Made by a program: the position numbers and the translations under genes. Source: Desulfocapsa sp. (GTDB lineage Bacteria > Desulfobacterota > Desulfobulbia > Desulfobulbales > Desulfocapsaceae). From it: a stretch of 6,516 nucleotides of DNA. Below the pieces are notes generated by a model, which was not told where the DNA came from, did no database searches, and worked only from the letters and a program-made list of their open reading frames with translations. The stretch covers positions 1 to 6,516 of the forward strand of contig DAOVZA010000125.1 of the NCBI GenBank assembly GCA_030635405.1. The letters run 5' to 3'. Positions 1 to 5,935 of the stretch are shown one piece after another. Positions within the stretch are counted from its first letter, which is position 1; the number at the start of each line of letters is the position of its first letter.

Positions 1-1
1 G

Positions 2-73
2 ATTCAAAAGATGATCCATCGGGTTTGGGATGGGGCTACCGAACTCTATGATAATGTACCTTTTTGTTCTTAA
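2..73 (+). CDS. C-terminal end of an unidentified protein (partial)
   Basis: An open frame enters from the left edge and ends at a TAA at 71-73, giving 23 visible residues that finish ...GATELYDNVPFCS. The other two + frames stop within the first 51 bases, so this is the only + frame that could be the tail of a gene. The residue composition looks like ordinary soluble protein. The fragment is too short to assign to a family, and it could be a chance open frame. If real, it lies upstream of the 263-1065 operon in the same orientation, with a 189-bp gap. No convincing terminator hairpin follows the stop. Confidence 0.4.
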   Translation: MQKMIHRVWDGATELYDNVPFCS

Positions 74-103
74 ATGCCTAACGGGTATTCTGGGATCAGA
101 TTG

Positions 104-131
104 TATAATTAACTTCGTGTATTAGTATAAT
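104..131 (+). promoter_or_regulatory. Two perfect TATAAT -10-like hexamers
   Basis: TATAAT occurs at 104-109 and again at 126-131, in AT-rich DNA upstream of the two-CW gene. Neither has a good TTGACA-like -35 hexamer 16-18 bp upstream. If used, they would leave a 5' leader of roughly 125-155 nt before the ATG at 263. AT-rich DNA yields such hexamers by chance, so this is a weak call. Confidence 0.25.
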
Positions 132-140
132 CAATTCTAA

Positions 141-181
141 ACATGATTTTTATAAATTTTACTTGTTTTGTGGAATCATGT
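141..181. repeat. 8-bp perfect inverted repeat ACATGATT/AATCATGT
   Basis: ACATGATT at 141-148 is the exact reverse complement of AATCATGT at 174-181, with 25 AT-rich bases between. Two G-T wobble pairs could extend the stem inward. It lies between the TATAAT hexamers and the start of the two-CW gene, so it could be a two-half-site operator or a leader stem-loop. An 8-bp match in AT-rich DNA may also be chance. Confidence 0.3.
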
Positions 182-262
182 ACTCCTTTATATCAAATCA
201 AAAGATAAGAGTATTGAAAAGGGGTAAGGCTTTACATTTTTAAAGAATAAATTGAGGAAATT

Positions 263-574
263 ATGTCTAAGCAATCTGAATTGCCATGTTGGGAAATTAT
301 CCAGTGTAACAGCAAACACAAATGTCCTTCTCAGGGAGTTAGGGAAAAGAACTGCTGGGAGATGGTGAAGGATGATGATGCCAGTTCATTTCATATCTGT
401 GTCGATTGTCTGGTCTATCTGGCTAAACAAAATGATCCAATTTTCAGCGATAAGGAATTTTGTTCGATTCTTCGTAAAAGACAGGAAAAGAAATTCAACC
501 ATTACGAGTGTAAACTCGCTTATGCCTTGCGTCACTCGACTGCAATAATGGATAAAGTCTATTTAAATATCTAG
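263..574 (+). CDS. Two-CW domain small cysteine-rich protein
   Basis: This 103-residue protein carries two Cys-Trp pairs (C9-W10 and C31-W32) and a regular cysteine layout. C9-x5-C15-x5-C21-x9-C31 is followed by C46-x2-C49, with further cysteines at C67 and C83. The order PCWE, CP, NCWE and then ICVDCLVY matches the 'two-CW' domain I know mostly from Desulfobacterota, either alone or fused to sensor proteins. The cysteine pairs suggest metal or iron-sulfur binding or a redox role, but no activity is established here. There is no signal peptide or membrane segment, so it is probably cytoplasmic. The C-terminal half (about 60-103) is charged and probably helical. GAGGA at 254-258 lies 4 bases before the ATG and supports this start. 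The gene is 32 bp upstream of the DoxX-like gene on the same strand, so the two are probably co-transcribed. An alternative is a lineage-specific cysteine protein that only resembles the family. Confidence 0.8.
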   Translation: MSKQSELPCWEIIQCNSKHKCPSQGVREKNCWEMVKDDDASSFHICVDCLVYLAKQNDPIFSDKEFCSILRKRQEKKFNHYECKLAYALRHSTAIMDKVYLNI

Positions 575-592
575 GTTTAATGACAAACTTTT

Positions 593-600
593 AAAGGAGG
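593..600 (+). promoter_or_regulatory. Strong Shine-Dalgarno for the DoxX-like gene
   Basis: AAAGGAGG, a near-perfect anti-16S match, ends 6 bases before the ATG at 607. It fixes this start over the in-frame ATGs at 619 and 628, and suggests the second gene is translated efficiently on its own rather than only by coupling. Confidence 0.7.
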
Positions 601-606
601 AAGGGG

Positions 607-1065
607 ATGAATACTTATATGGCTTCTATGGATAACCAAATTTCTGCCTGGATGGATAAATACTGTCAAGGCATGATGCGAATGTCTCTTGCGCTAATTT
701 TCATCTGGTTCGGCCTCTTAAAGCCTTTAGGGATGAGCCCTGAGGCGGAGTTGATACGAAATACAGTTTATTTTTTTCCTCCGGAGATCGTTTTATTTGT
801 TCTTGGGTGCTGGGAAGTGGCCATAGGCATTGGCCTCCTTTACAGACCTTTACTAAGGGTTGCTTTGCTTCTTTTACTCATAGAGCTACCGGGAACTTTC
901 CTGCCCCTGGTTGTTTTACCGGAGATTTGTTTTGACTCAATTCCCTTCGGACTCACCCTGGAGGGGCAATATATTGTGAAAAATTTGTTTCTTATTGGAG
1001 CCGCATTTGTGATCGGCAGTAAGGTTGCAAAGCCGGAGGTACAATATGTACAGCAGGGAACTTAA
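607..1065 (+). CDS. DoxX-like four-helix integral membrane protein
   Basis: This 152-residue protein has four hydrophobic segments, at about residues 24-41, 58-78, 82-104 and 121-137. That is the size and topology of the DoxX/DoxD-like superfamily of small inner-membrane proteins. The pattern resembles this group: RMSLALIFIWFGLLK in helix 1, LGCWEVAIGIGLL in helix 2, the LPGTFLPLVVLPE turn after helix 3, and LEGQYIVKNLFLIGAA leading into helix 4. Acidic or polar residues near membrane boundaries (E70, E93, E106, E119) are notable for such a hydrophobic protein. Some DoxX relatives are linked to quinone chemistry or oxidative stress, but many are uncharacterised, so no substrate is claimed. 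The tail after helix 4 is short. The gene follows the two-CW gene by 32 bp with a very strong ribosome-binding site, suggesting a two-gene operon in which a soluble cysteine protein and this membrane protein act together. The superfamily call is fairly secure and the function is not. Confidence 0.75.
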   Translation: MNTYMASMDNQISAWMDKYCQGMMRMSLALIFIWFGLLKPLGMSPEAELIRNTVYFFPPEIVLFVLGCWEVAIGIGLLYRPLLRVALLLLLIELPGTFLPLVVLPEICFDSIPFGLTLEGQYIVKNLFLIGAAFVIGSKVAKPEVQYVQQGT

Positions 1066-1087
1066 AACGAAGAAGACATTTTTTCAT

Positions 1088-1134
1088 GGAGAGCACACTC
1101 TCCCGGCAAAGGCGGAGTGATGCCGGAAGGGTGT
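1088..1134. repeat. Imperfect hairpin between convergent genes, with a competing alternative stem
   Basis: The arms 1095-1108 and 1121-1134 pair at 13 of 14 positions, including one G-T wobble at 1099/1130. The single mismatch is 1102/1127, and the loop is 12 bases. The 5' arm overlaps a second possible stem, in which GGAGAG (1088-1093) pairs perfectly with CTCTCC (1098-1103) around a CACA loop, so the two structures exclude each other. It lies after the stop of the DoxX-like gene (1065) and beyond the 3' end of the NarL-type gene on the other strand (1161), where a shared terminator is expected. Neither strand has a T-run after the stem, so classic intrinsic termination is doubtful. It is GC-richer than its surroundings and could also be a dispersed palindromic repeat. 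Confidence 0.5.
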
Positions 1135-1160
1135 AGGAGTAGATGGTTTGTTGAAATATG

Positions 1161-1799
1161 TTAATGGGAAAAACAATCGCGCAAAAGAATAAACAGGTCG
1201 TTTGATTTTTTTAGTTTCAGTTTACGAATCATATTACTGCGGTGAACCCGTACTGTTCGTGGGCTGATAAATAAAGCTGTACCAATTTCATCAGGTGTCA
1301 TGCACTGTGATATGAGTTTGGCTATTTCATATTCCCGCGTGGTGAGGGATGAAAGCACGCCTCCACTGTCATCTCCTGATAAGAGCTTATCTGTTACGGT
1401 GGTTGGAATCTTGTGACTGAGAAATATTCGACCGTTCTGAACTTCAGTAATGGCATTTATTACATCCCTCATCTCATCAACTTTCAGGATATAGCCCTTT
1501 GCACCGGCTTTAAAGGCACGATAAATTGGCTCATGCTTACTGTGCATGGAATAGATGATAATTGATGTATCTTTTGAGAGAGTTTTGATCTTTGCAATAA
1601 GATCGTCACCACAGGATTCGGTCATTGAACCGTCAAGAATGGCCACATTGGGCTTACAGTATCTGATGATGGGTAGGGCTGAAGTGGTGGCCTCTGATTC
1701 GCCCACAACTTCAAGATCCGGCTCTTTTTTAAGGGCAGTTGTTAAACCTTGACGGACGACAGGATGATTATCAATAATTACGACAGAAGTTTTTTCCAT
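1161..1799 (-). CDS. NarL/FixJ-family response regulator (REC-LuxR HTH)
   Basis: This 212-residue, two-domain response regulator has the usual length for the NarL/FixJ family. The receiver domain (about 4-120) has D56 as the predicted phosphoacceptor in NVAILD, the switch residue S84 in IIIYS and the conserved lysine K106 in GYILK. The acidic pocket reads D10-N11 instead of the common D-D, and T60 occupies the position where a proline often follows the phosphorylated aspartate. The C-terminal LuxR-type helix-turn-helix (about 150-206) has LTTREYEI, and the recognition-helix region SPRTVRVHRSNMIRKL. It should be a cytoplasmic DNA-binding regulator controlled by phosphorylation. It is last in the - strand cluster, 142 bp downstream of the CHASE2 kinase, the obvious candidate partner. 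AAGGGA sits just before the ATG (about 1803-1808). The gap holds a candidate promoter, so it may be transcribed alone as well as with the kinase. Target genes cannot be inferred. Confidence 0.93.
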   Translation of the reverse strand: MEKTSVVIIDNHPVVRQGLTTALKKEPDLEVVGESEATTSALPIIRYCKPNVAILDGSMTESCGDDLIAKIKTLSKDTSIIIYSMHSKHEPIYRAFKAGAKGYILKVDEMRDVINAITEVQNGRIFLSHKIPTTVTDKLLSGDDSGGVLSSLTTREYEIAKLISQCMTPDEIGTALFISPRTVRVHRSNMIRKLKLKKSNDLFILLRDCFSH

Positions 1800-1868
1800 T
1801 GTTCCCTTACTCTCTGATTTCTAGGATAAATAAGTTTTGGTGTTGTTGATTCTGCGGACAACTTAGTT

Positions 1869-1911
1869 ATCATAGTGAGGTTAGGTCAAGTAAGGCTTTG
1901 GTAAGGTTTTA
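1869..1911 (-). promoter_or_regulatory. Candidate activator-dependent promoter with CCTTAC direct repeats
   Basis: Read on the - strand, CCTTAC occurs at 1906-1901 and again at 1895-1890, exactly 11 bp apart. A related CCTAAC at 1885-1880 lies 10 bp further on. Five bases beyond that is TATGAT (1874-1869), a good -10 hexamer, while the sequence about 17 bp upstream of it (AGCCTT) is a poor -35. Direct repeats on a 10-11 bp period next to a -10 with no -35 are typical of promoters activated by OmpR/PhoB-family regulators. The start of transcription would be near 1862, giving a leader of roughly 60 nt before the NarL-type gene. A TTGACC inside the block (1889-1884) has no fitting -10 at normal spacing. 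The repeats are seen in the sequence. The promoter reading is inference. Confidence 0.45.
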
Positions 1912-1941
1912 TATTGAATTTTAGGATCTACTAGAGGGAAA

Positions 1942-4212
1942 TCAGGGAAGTACCTGATTGTTATCATTTTTAGCCAGAGTAAAACAAAATTGGGCACCAT
2001 TGCTACTTTCAGGCTCCAGCCATAGTTTACCATTATGTTTTTGGACTACTTGCTTGACAAAACTTAAACCCAGGCCAAAACCATCTTCAGGAACATCATC
2101 ACGGCCACGATTAAATGTGTCGAAGATTTCTCCCCTTGATGCACTGGGAACTCCCGGTCCCTGATCAGCGACACAGAGGGTAAACCTGTTGATTTCTTCG
2201 GTTAGTTTTATGGTTATCTGAGTGTTCTCCGGACTGAATTTAATTCCATTATCAAGTAAATTTATCAGAGCCTGAAAAAGAAGAGAATAGTCACCGAGCA
2301 AAGGCGTTACCCGAAAGGGAAGTTGTGATTGAATGGAAATAGATTTTTTTGCAGCAGGAATTAAAACACTATTTTCGGCTTCCTTAATAAGGGCAATTAA
2401 ATCGAGTGGGAGCCGTCTGATTTCCTGTCGATTGTGTTCGATACGAGCCACATCAAGAAAATTTTCAATAAGATGATTTAGCCGCTTTGTCTGAGAACAT
2501 ATCTCGTCAACAAACTGCTTTTCTTCATTCTGAAGGGTGTCGGCCAGCATTTCTCCGTAACCAAGAATCACGGTTAGGGGGAGTTTCAGTTCATGGGATA
2601 CAATGGAGACGATATTATCTTTTAATAGTTCCAGTTCCTTGATTTCAGTTACATCGGTTAAACTTACTAAAACCCCATGAAATTCAATGTCGGCTGCATC
2701 AAAGAACTGCATGGTAACCTGGAAGTATTTTTTAAGTCCCTGCTTTGTCAGGCAGATATCCAGAACAGGTATTGAAGCCTTATTATGAAGTAATGTGTTG
2801 ATATCAACTAATGACTGGTTACTACCCATCTGTGAATCATTTAGAAGTTGTATGAAATCACCAAGTGTGGGCAGGTCACTTTTCTTAGTGGAGTGACTAT
2901 TCCAGAAGGTGCTAAACGTGGTGTTGGCTATAATTACAACTTCACTGTGTTTATCCCATAAAATAAGAGGTACCAGTTCCTCGCGAAGTATACTTTCGAT
3001 GAAATGATGCTGCATGCTGAGAACTTTTACACCATCTTGAAGATGTATCAGATGCCGTTTTAACCCGCTGGCGGACGTGGGGGCAGGGGGGAGATTGAAA
3101 AAATGAGTGGGGATATTTGTGTATACCCGTTGCAATTGTGCTTCTAGCTGCTGATCAAGAAGGCGCATTTCTGAAAATAATATTTTTGCATCTAAGATTC
3201 TTTCCATCACCAGATAAACAGTAAAGCTGGTACCTAAAAACAATAGTGACGGTACAGGGCTTGCAAAAATGGAGAGTCGGAAAAGGAAAAAAGAACATGC
3301 AAATATGATAACGGCAAGAGATACATTTATAATCCAGTTCCATCGCTGCTCTCGTCCAGGCCAGAGAAACATTCCGATGAGACCAATGCAGGTAATAAAG
3401 AACCAGTTATGCCACTGAATTTTTTTGAGGGAGGTGCCATCAAGAAGATTGTTAAGGATGGTGGCCTGAATCTCAACACCAGGTGTGGGATATTTATTAC
3501 TAAATGGTGTGATATGAGAGTCTCCGATTCCCAATGCCTCCGCACCAATCAGTACAAAACGATCCTTAAAAAAGTCATCCGGGATAGTGCCCTGCAATAC
3601 CTCAAGGTATGAGAGATAAAGATATGTGATTTCAGGGCCGTAGTAATTAATTAATATTGGTTTGTCAGAAATAATGAACCCTTCTGAGACACCTGTACTT
3701 TTGAGCATAGCCGCGGCAAAGGTTGGGATTTCAGACTCTCCTGATTGTTTAAATACGTTAGTTTCTCGAGCAATACCATTTCGGTTGAGAATAATTTCGA
3801 TATGTCCAAGTTTGGAATATCTAGACAATAATGAGGGGGGCCTGAGGATTGTGTTTTGATAGTTATGGGCTGTTGCCAGGATCACGGGTGGGGATGAAGA
3901 CATGGCATCGGAGAAGTATTGATCCTGGGGTGTTGGCTCACTGAAAAGGATGTCAAATCCAATCACTTTGGCCTTATTTAACCGTTGCAGGAGTTCCGCA
4001 TGGCGTTTACGTGGAAAAGGCCATGATCCGAGTTCTGCAAGGCTCTCTTCATCTACACCGATGATAATAATGTCTTCACTGGGCGCAGTAGGGCCTCGAA
4101 GGGTAAACAGGGTATCAAGTGTCTTGTCAGAAAGTGAAGATACCAATCCGCTAAGTTGCAACACCCCCAACAGAGCCATTGAAATAACAAAAATGAATAT
4201 TCGGTTTAACAC
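1942..4212 (-). CDS. CHASE2-domain sensor histidine kinase with PAS-like linker
   Basis: This 756-residue membrane histidine kinase starts with an N-terminal membrane helix (about 4-24). An extracytoplasmic CHASE2 sensor follows (about 27-265), with the hallmark stretches IIIIGVDEESLAELGSWPFPR and KVIGFDILFSEP. Three more helices (about 269-285, 293-312 and 317-336) complete the usual CHASE2 topology. A short probable coiled coil (about 337-362) and a PAS-like region (about 400-522) precede the kinase core. In the HisKA domain H540 in VSHELKLPL is the predicted phosphorylation site. The ATPase domain shows the N box with N651 and N655 (NLLDNGIKFSP), G1 DQGPGVP (683-689), F box IFDTF and G2 GFGLGL (711-716). 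All catalytic boxes are intact. The start codon is GTG with only a weak upstream AAAAGA, 12 bp after the stop of the FecR gene, so translational coupling is likely. Its signal is unknown. The preceding exported FecR/LysM protein is the best candidate partner, and both flanking response regulators are candidate phosphorylation targets. Confidence 0.93.
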   Translation of the reverse strand: MLNRIFIFVISMALLGVLQLSGLVSSLSDKTLDTLFTLRGPTAPSEDIIIIGVDEESLAELGSWPFPRKRHAELLQRLNKAKVIGFDILFSEPTPQDQYFSDAMSSSPPVILATAHNYQNTILRPPSLLSRYSKLGHIEIILNRNGIARETNVFKQSGESEIPTFAAAMLKSTGVSEGFIISDKPILINYYGPEITYLYLSYLEVLQGTIPDDFFKDRFVLIGAEALGIGDSHITPFSNKYPTPGVEIQATILNNLLDGTSLKKIQWHNWFFITCIGLIGMFLWPGREQRWNWIINVSLAVIIFACSFFLFRLSIFASPVPSLLFLGTSFTVYLVMERILDAKILFSEMRLLDQQLEAQLQRVYTNIPTHFFNLPPAPTSASGLKRHLIHLQDGVKVLSMQHHFIESILREELVPLILWDKHSEVVIIANTTFSTFWNSHSTKKSDLPTLGDFIQLLNDSQMGSNQSLVDINTLLHNKASIPVLDICLTKQGLKKYFQVTMQFFDAADIEFHGVLVSLTDVTEIKELELLKDNIVSIVSHELKLPLTVILGYGEMLADTLQNEEKQFVDEICSQTKRLNHLIENFLDVARIEHNRQEIRRLPLDLIALIKEAENSVLIPAAKKSISIQSQLPFRVTPLLGDYSLLFQALINLLDNGIKFSPENTQITIKLTEEINRFTLCVADQGPGVPSASRGEIFDTFNRGRDDVPEDGFGLGLSFVKQVVQKHNGKLWLEPESSNGAQFCFTLAKNDNNQVLP

Positions 4213-4224
4213 TCTTTTGTCTGC

Positions 4225-5901
4225 TTAGAGCAGGATTAATCCGAGAAAACCCAGGCCCATCAAAAAATGTCCAATACCTGGAGGCGTGGAGTCAACAGTC
4301 ATAGTTTGTGTTTGTGTCCAGGGGCTTCTTTGGCCATTGGCCATTATGGATTGTATGCGGATATAATGGTCACCTGGTGCCAGATTTTCAGGCAAGCGAT
4401 AGGAGGGCTCCGTCAATTCGTCATCGGATACAACAAGATTCTTAAAGTTTTTGTCTGTGGCCACTTCTATTACGTAGCCGGACATCATGGCAATGGCTGG
4501 CCATTGCAGAAGAATACCACCCTCTCCCTGTTGCCCAAGGGCAAGCTCGCCAAGTTCCAGCTGTTCAATAATCTCCCATGTCAGTGGTGGAGAAAAAAGT
4601 GTTTTAAAACCGTCCTCGGTAATTATTAGAACCCTGAAAAAATAGTTCCCGGGAGAAAGATCCTGTGTGGCATATTCAGTTTCCCTTATCTGTTGGCTGT
4701 CAATGATTTCAGTAAAACTTGAGTCAGTTGCCAGTTGTATCACATAGGATTGGGCAAGTTCAGATTGTAACCATTTAATGGTGATTTGAGTGTCAAATGT
4801 TTGCAGCTCATTATGAGGACTCGAGATAAGAGGTGCTGCAGGGTTGGTTCGAATATGCAAAAGTATTGGGCTTGTGGGAAGACTTTCAAATCCTTTGTTG
4901 TCAATTGCTGTGAAAAAGGCGTAGTAGTGTCCATCGGTGAGTGTAGAAAGCTGGAAATCAAGATCAGGGCTGATGACATTTTCAAGCAGTGTTTCCCGGC
5001 CCTCAATATCTTTTGTTACCCTTATACGCATGGATCTGATGTTTTTATTAAAACGGACTGGAATAATAATAGGAAGAGTACGATAAACATCTTTGATTGT
5101 CGTGATTTCTGGTGTTCTCGGTAGGTTAAATGACTGTCCTGGAGGTTTTCCCTTCGTTACTTTTGATCCCATTCCTTTTGTGAGTACAATTTCTTTGCCG
5201 GCTGCGTTAAGGGCGACTTTTCCCTTCAGTGTTTCAACCAGGTTTGTTTCGCTATCCTTTACTTTGATCCGAAACTCAGTACCACGGATTCCTGTGATTG
5301 CAATAGCTGTGCGTGTGTTGAATGTTTCATTTGCCTTAAGTTTTTTATTTACGGTGTGAGTTATCTTCCCTTTTTTTAGGGAAAACTCAGCTTTAAGGCT
5401 GTCATCCGTAAGTCGCATGAGATAGGTCAGAGTCATTTCTGATTGTTGGCCGATTCTGGTATGTTTGTAATCTGGATATATCAGGTGCACATACTCATTT
5501 GGTCCTGTCAAAACTGTTTGACCGGGTAACACATAATCACCCTTTTGGAGAGCCATGATTTCAGAATCTTCTGTGATTAGCTTTGGTGATCCGCCAATGG
5601 AGGCAACTTTAGCGGAGACATCCTTAGCTTGTAGCATGGATAATGGAATTTGCAGGGTACTGTTTGCAAGAATGACATAGGGAGGCTTTAGTTTGTTGGT
5701 TTTTGCAAGAGTTTTCCAGTCAGATTTATTGCTACAGTATTTCCGTGCAATATTAATTAGATTGGTTCCTTTTTGAATATGAAGCGGGACGAGTACTTCT
5801 GCCTGAACACTGGTCGTCCACATTCCAGAGATCAGAAAAAAGAGCAGGAAAAGAGAAGAACAAAGAACTGCGTGAGGACGGAGAATCTGTGTGAGTTTCA
5901 T
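4225..5901 (-). CDS. Exported LysM-FecR domain protein with two Fn3-like repeats
   Basis: This predicted 558-residue envelope protein opens with a Sec signal peptide: basic start MKLTQILR, a hydrophobic core at about 12-27, and probable cleavage after SVQA (residue 34). A LysM-like peptidoglycan-binding module follows (about 37-88; IQKGTNLINIARKYC). A FecR domain spans about 115-250, with LQKGDYVLPGQTVLTG and the characteristic IAITGIRGTEF. The C-terminal half has two tandem beta-sandwich, Fn3-like repeats (about 353-445 and 460-537) that share SYVIQLATDSSF and GYVIEVATDKNF at matching places. A poorly matching earlier copy may lie at 263-350. The last 16 residues are hydrophobic and end at the stop, possibly a short membrane anchor. 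The start at 5901 is preferred over 5970. It has AAGGAA 3 bases upstream and a proper signal peptide, whereas the longer form overlaps the preceding regulator and masks the signal. Unlike classical FecR it has no cytoplasmic anti-sigma segment and no adjacent sigma factor, so iron-citrate signalling should not be assumed. It lies between a response regulator and the CHASE2 kinase and probably feeds them. Confidence 0.88.
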   Translation of the reverse strand: MKLTQILRPHAVLCSSLFLLFFLISGMWTTSVQAEVLVPLHIQKGTNLINIARKYCSNKSDWKTLAKTNKLKPPYVILANSTLQIPLSMLQAKDVSAKVASIGGSPKLITEDSEIMALQKGDYVLPGQTVLTGPNEYVHLIYPDYKHTRIGQQSEMTLTYLMRLTDDSLKAEFSLKKGKITHTVNKKLKANETFNTRTAIAITGIRGTEFRIKVKDSETNLVETLKGKVALNAAGKEIVLTKGMGSKVTKGKPPGQSFNLPRTPEITTIKDVYRTLPIIIPVRFNKNIRSMRIRVTKDIEGRETLLENVISPDLDFQLSTLTDGHYYAFFTAIDNKGFESLPTSPILLHIRTNPAAPLISSPHNELQTFDTQITIKWLQSELAQSYVIQLATDSSFTEIIDSQQIRETEYATQDLSPGNYFFRVLIITEDGFKTLFSPPLTWEIIEQLELGELALGQQGEGGILLQWPAIAMMSGYVIEVATDKNFKNLVVSDDELTEPSYRLPENLAPGDHYIRIQSIMANGQRSPWTQTQTMTVDSTPPGIGHFLMGLGFLGLILL

Positions 5902-5904
5902 GAT

Positions 5905-5911
5905 TTCCTTT
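5905..5911 (-). promoter_or_regulatory. Ribosome-binding site that fixes the FecR/LysM protein start
   Basis: On the - strand AAAGGAA precedes the ATG at 5901 by 3 bases. The in-frame ATG at 5970 lies inside the preceding response regulator gene and would place 23 charged and polar residues before the signal peptide. The internal start is therefore the better choice, leaving a 34-bp gap between the two genes. Confidence 0.65.
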
Positions 5912-5935
5912 TGTGTAGAATAGAAAATAAGGTAC

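Noticed and set aside
92..106. Sigma-54-like -24/-12 element (TGGGAT...TTGTA)
   Set aside because: The spacing between the GG and the second element is one base short, and the invariant GC of the -12 box reads GT.
1095..1134. Integron attC site
   Set aside because: The stem arms lack the core sequences expected of attC ends, and there is no integrase or cassette organisation.
1555..1752. 65-residue + strand open frame opposite the NarL-type regulator
   Set aside because: It is antisense to a clearly conserved receiver domain, and its translation matches no recognisable family.
3155..3548. Short - strand open frames inside the kinase gene in another frame
   Set aside because: They overlap the membrane segments of an intact 756-residue kinase and have no family features.
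4267..5359. Three + strand open frames (120, 112 and 88 residues) antisense to the FecR/LysM gene
   Set aside because: Their translations look like shadow sequence, and the opposite strand encodes coherent signal peptide, LysM, FecR and Fn3-like segments.
4225..5901. Classical FecR/FecI iron-citrate signalling role
   Set aside because: No sigma factor or TonB receptor is in view, and the protein has a signal peptide and LysM module in place of a cytoplasmic anti-sigma segment.
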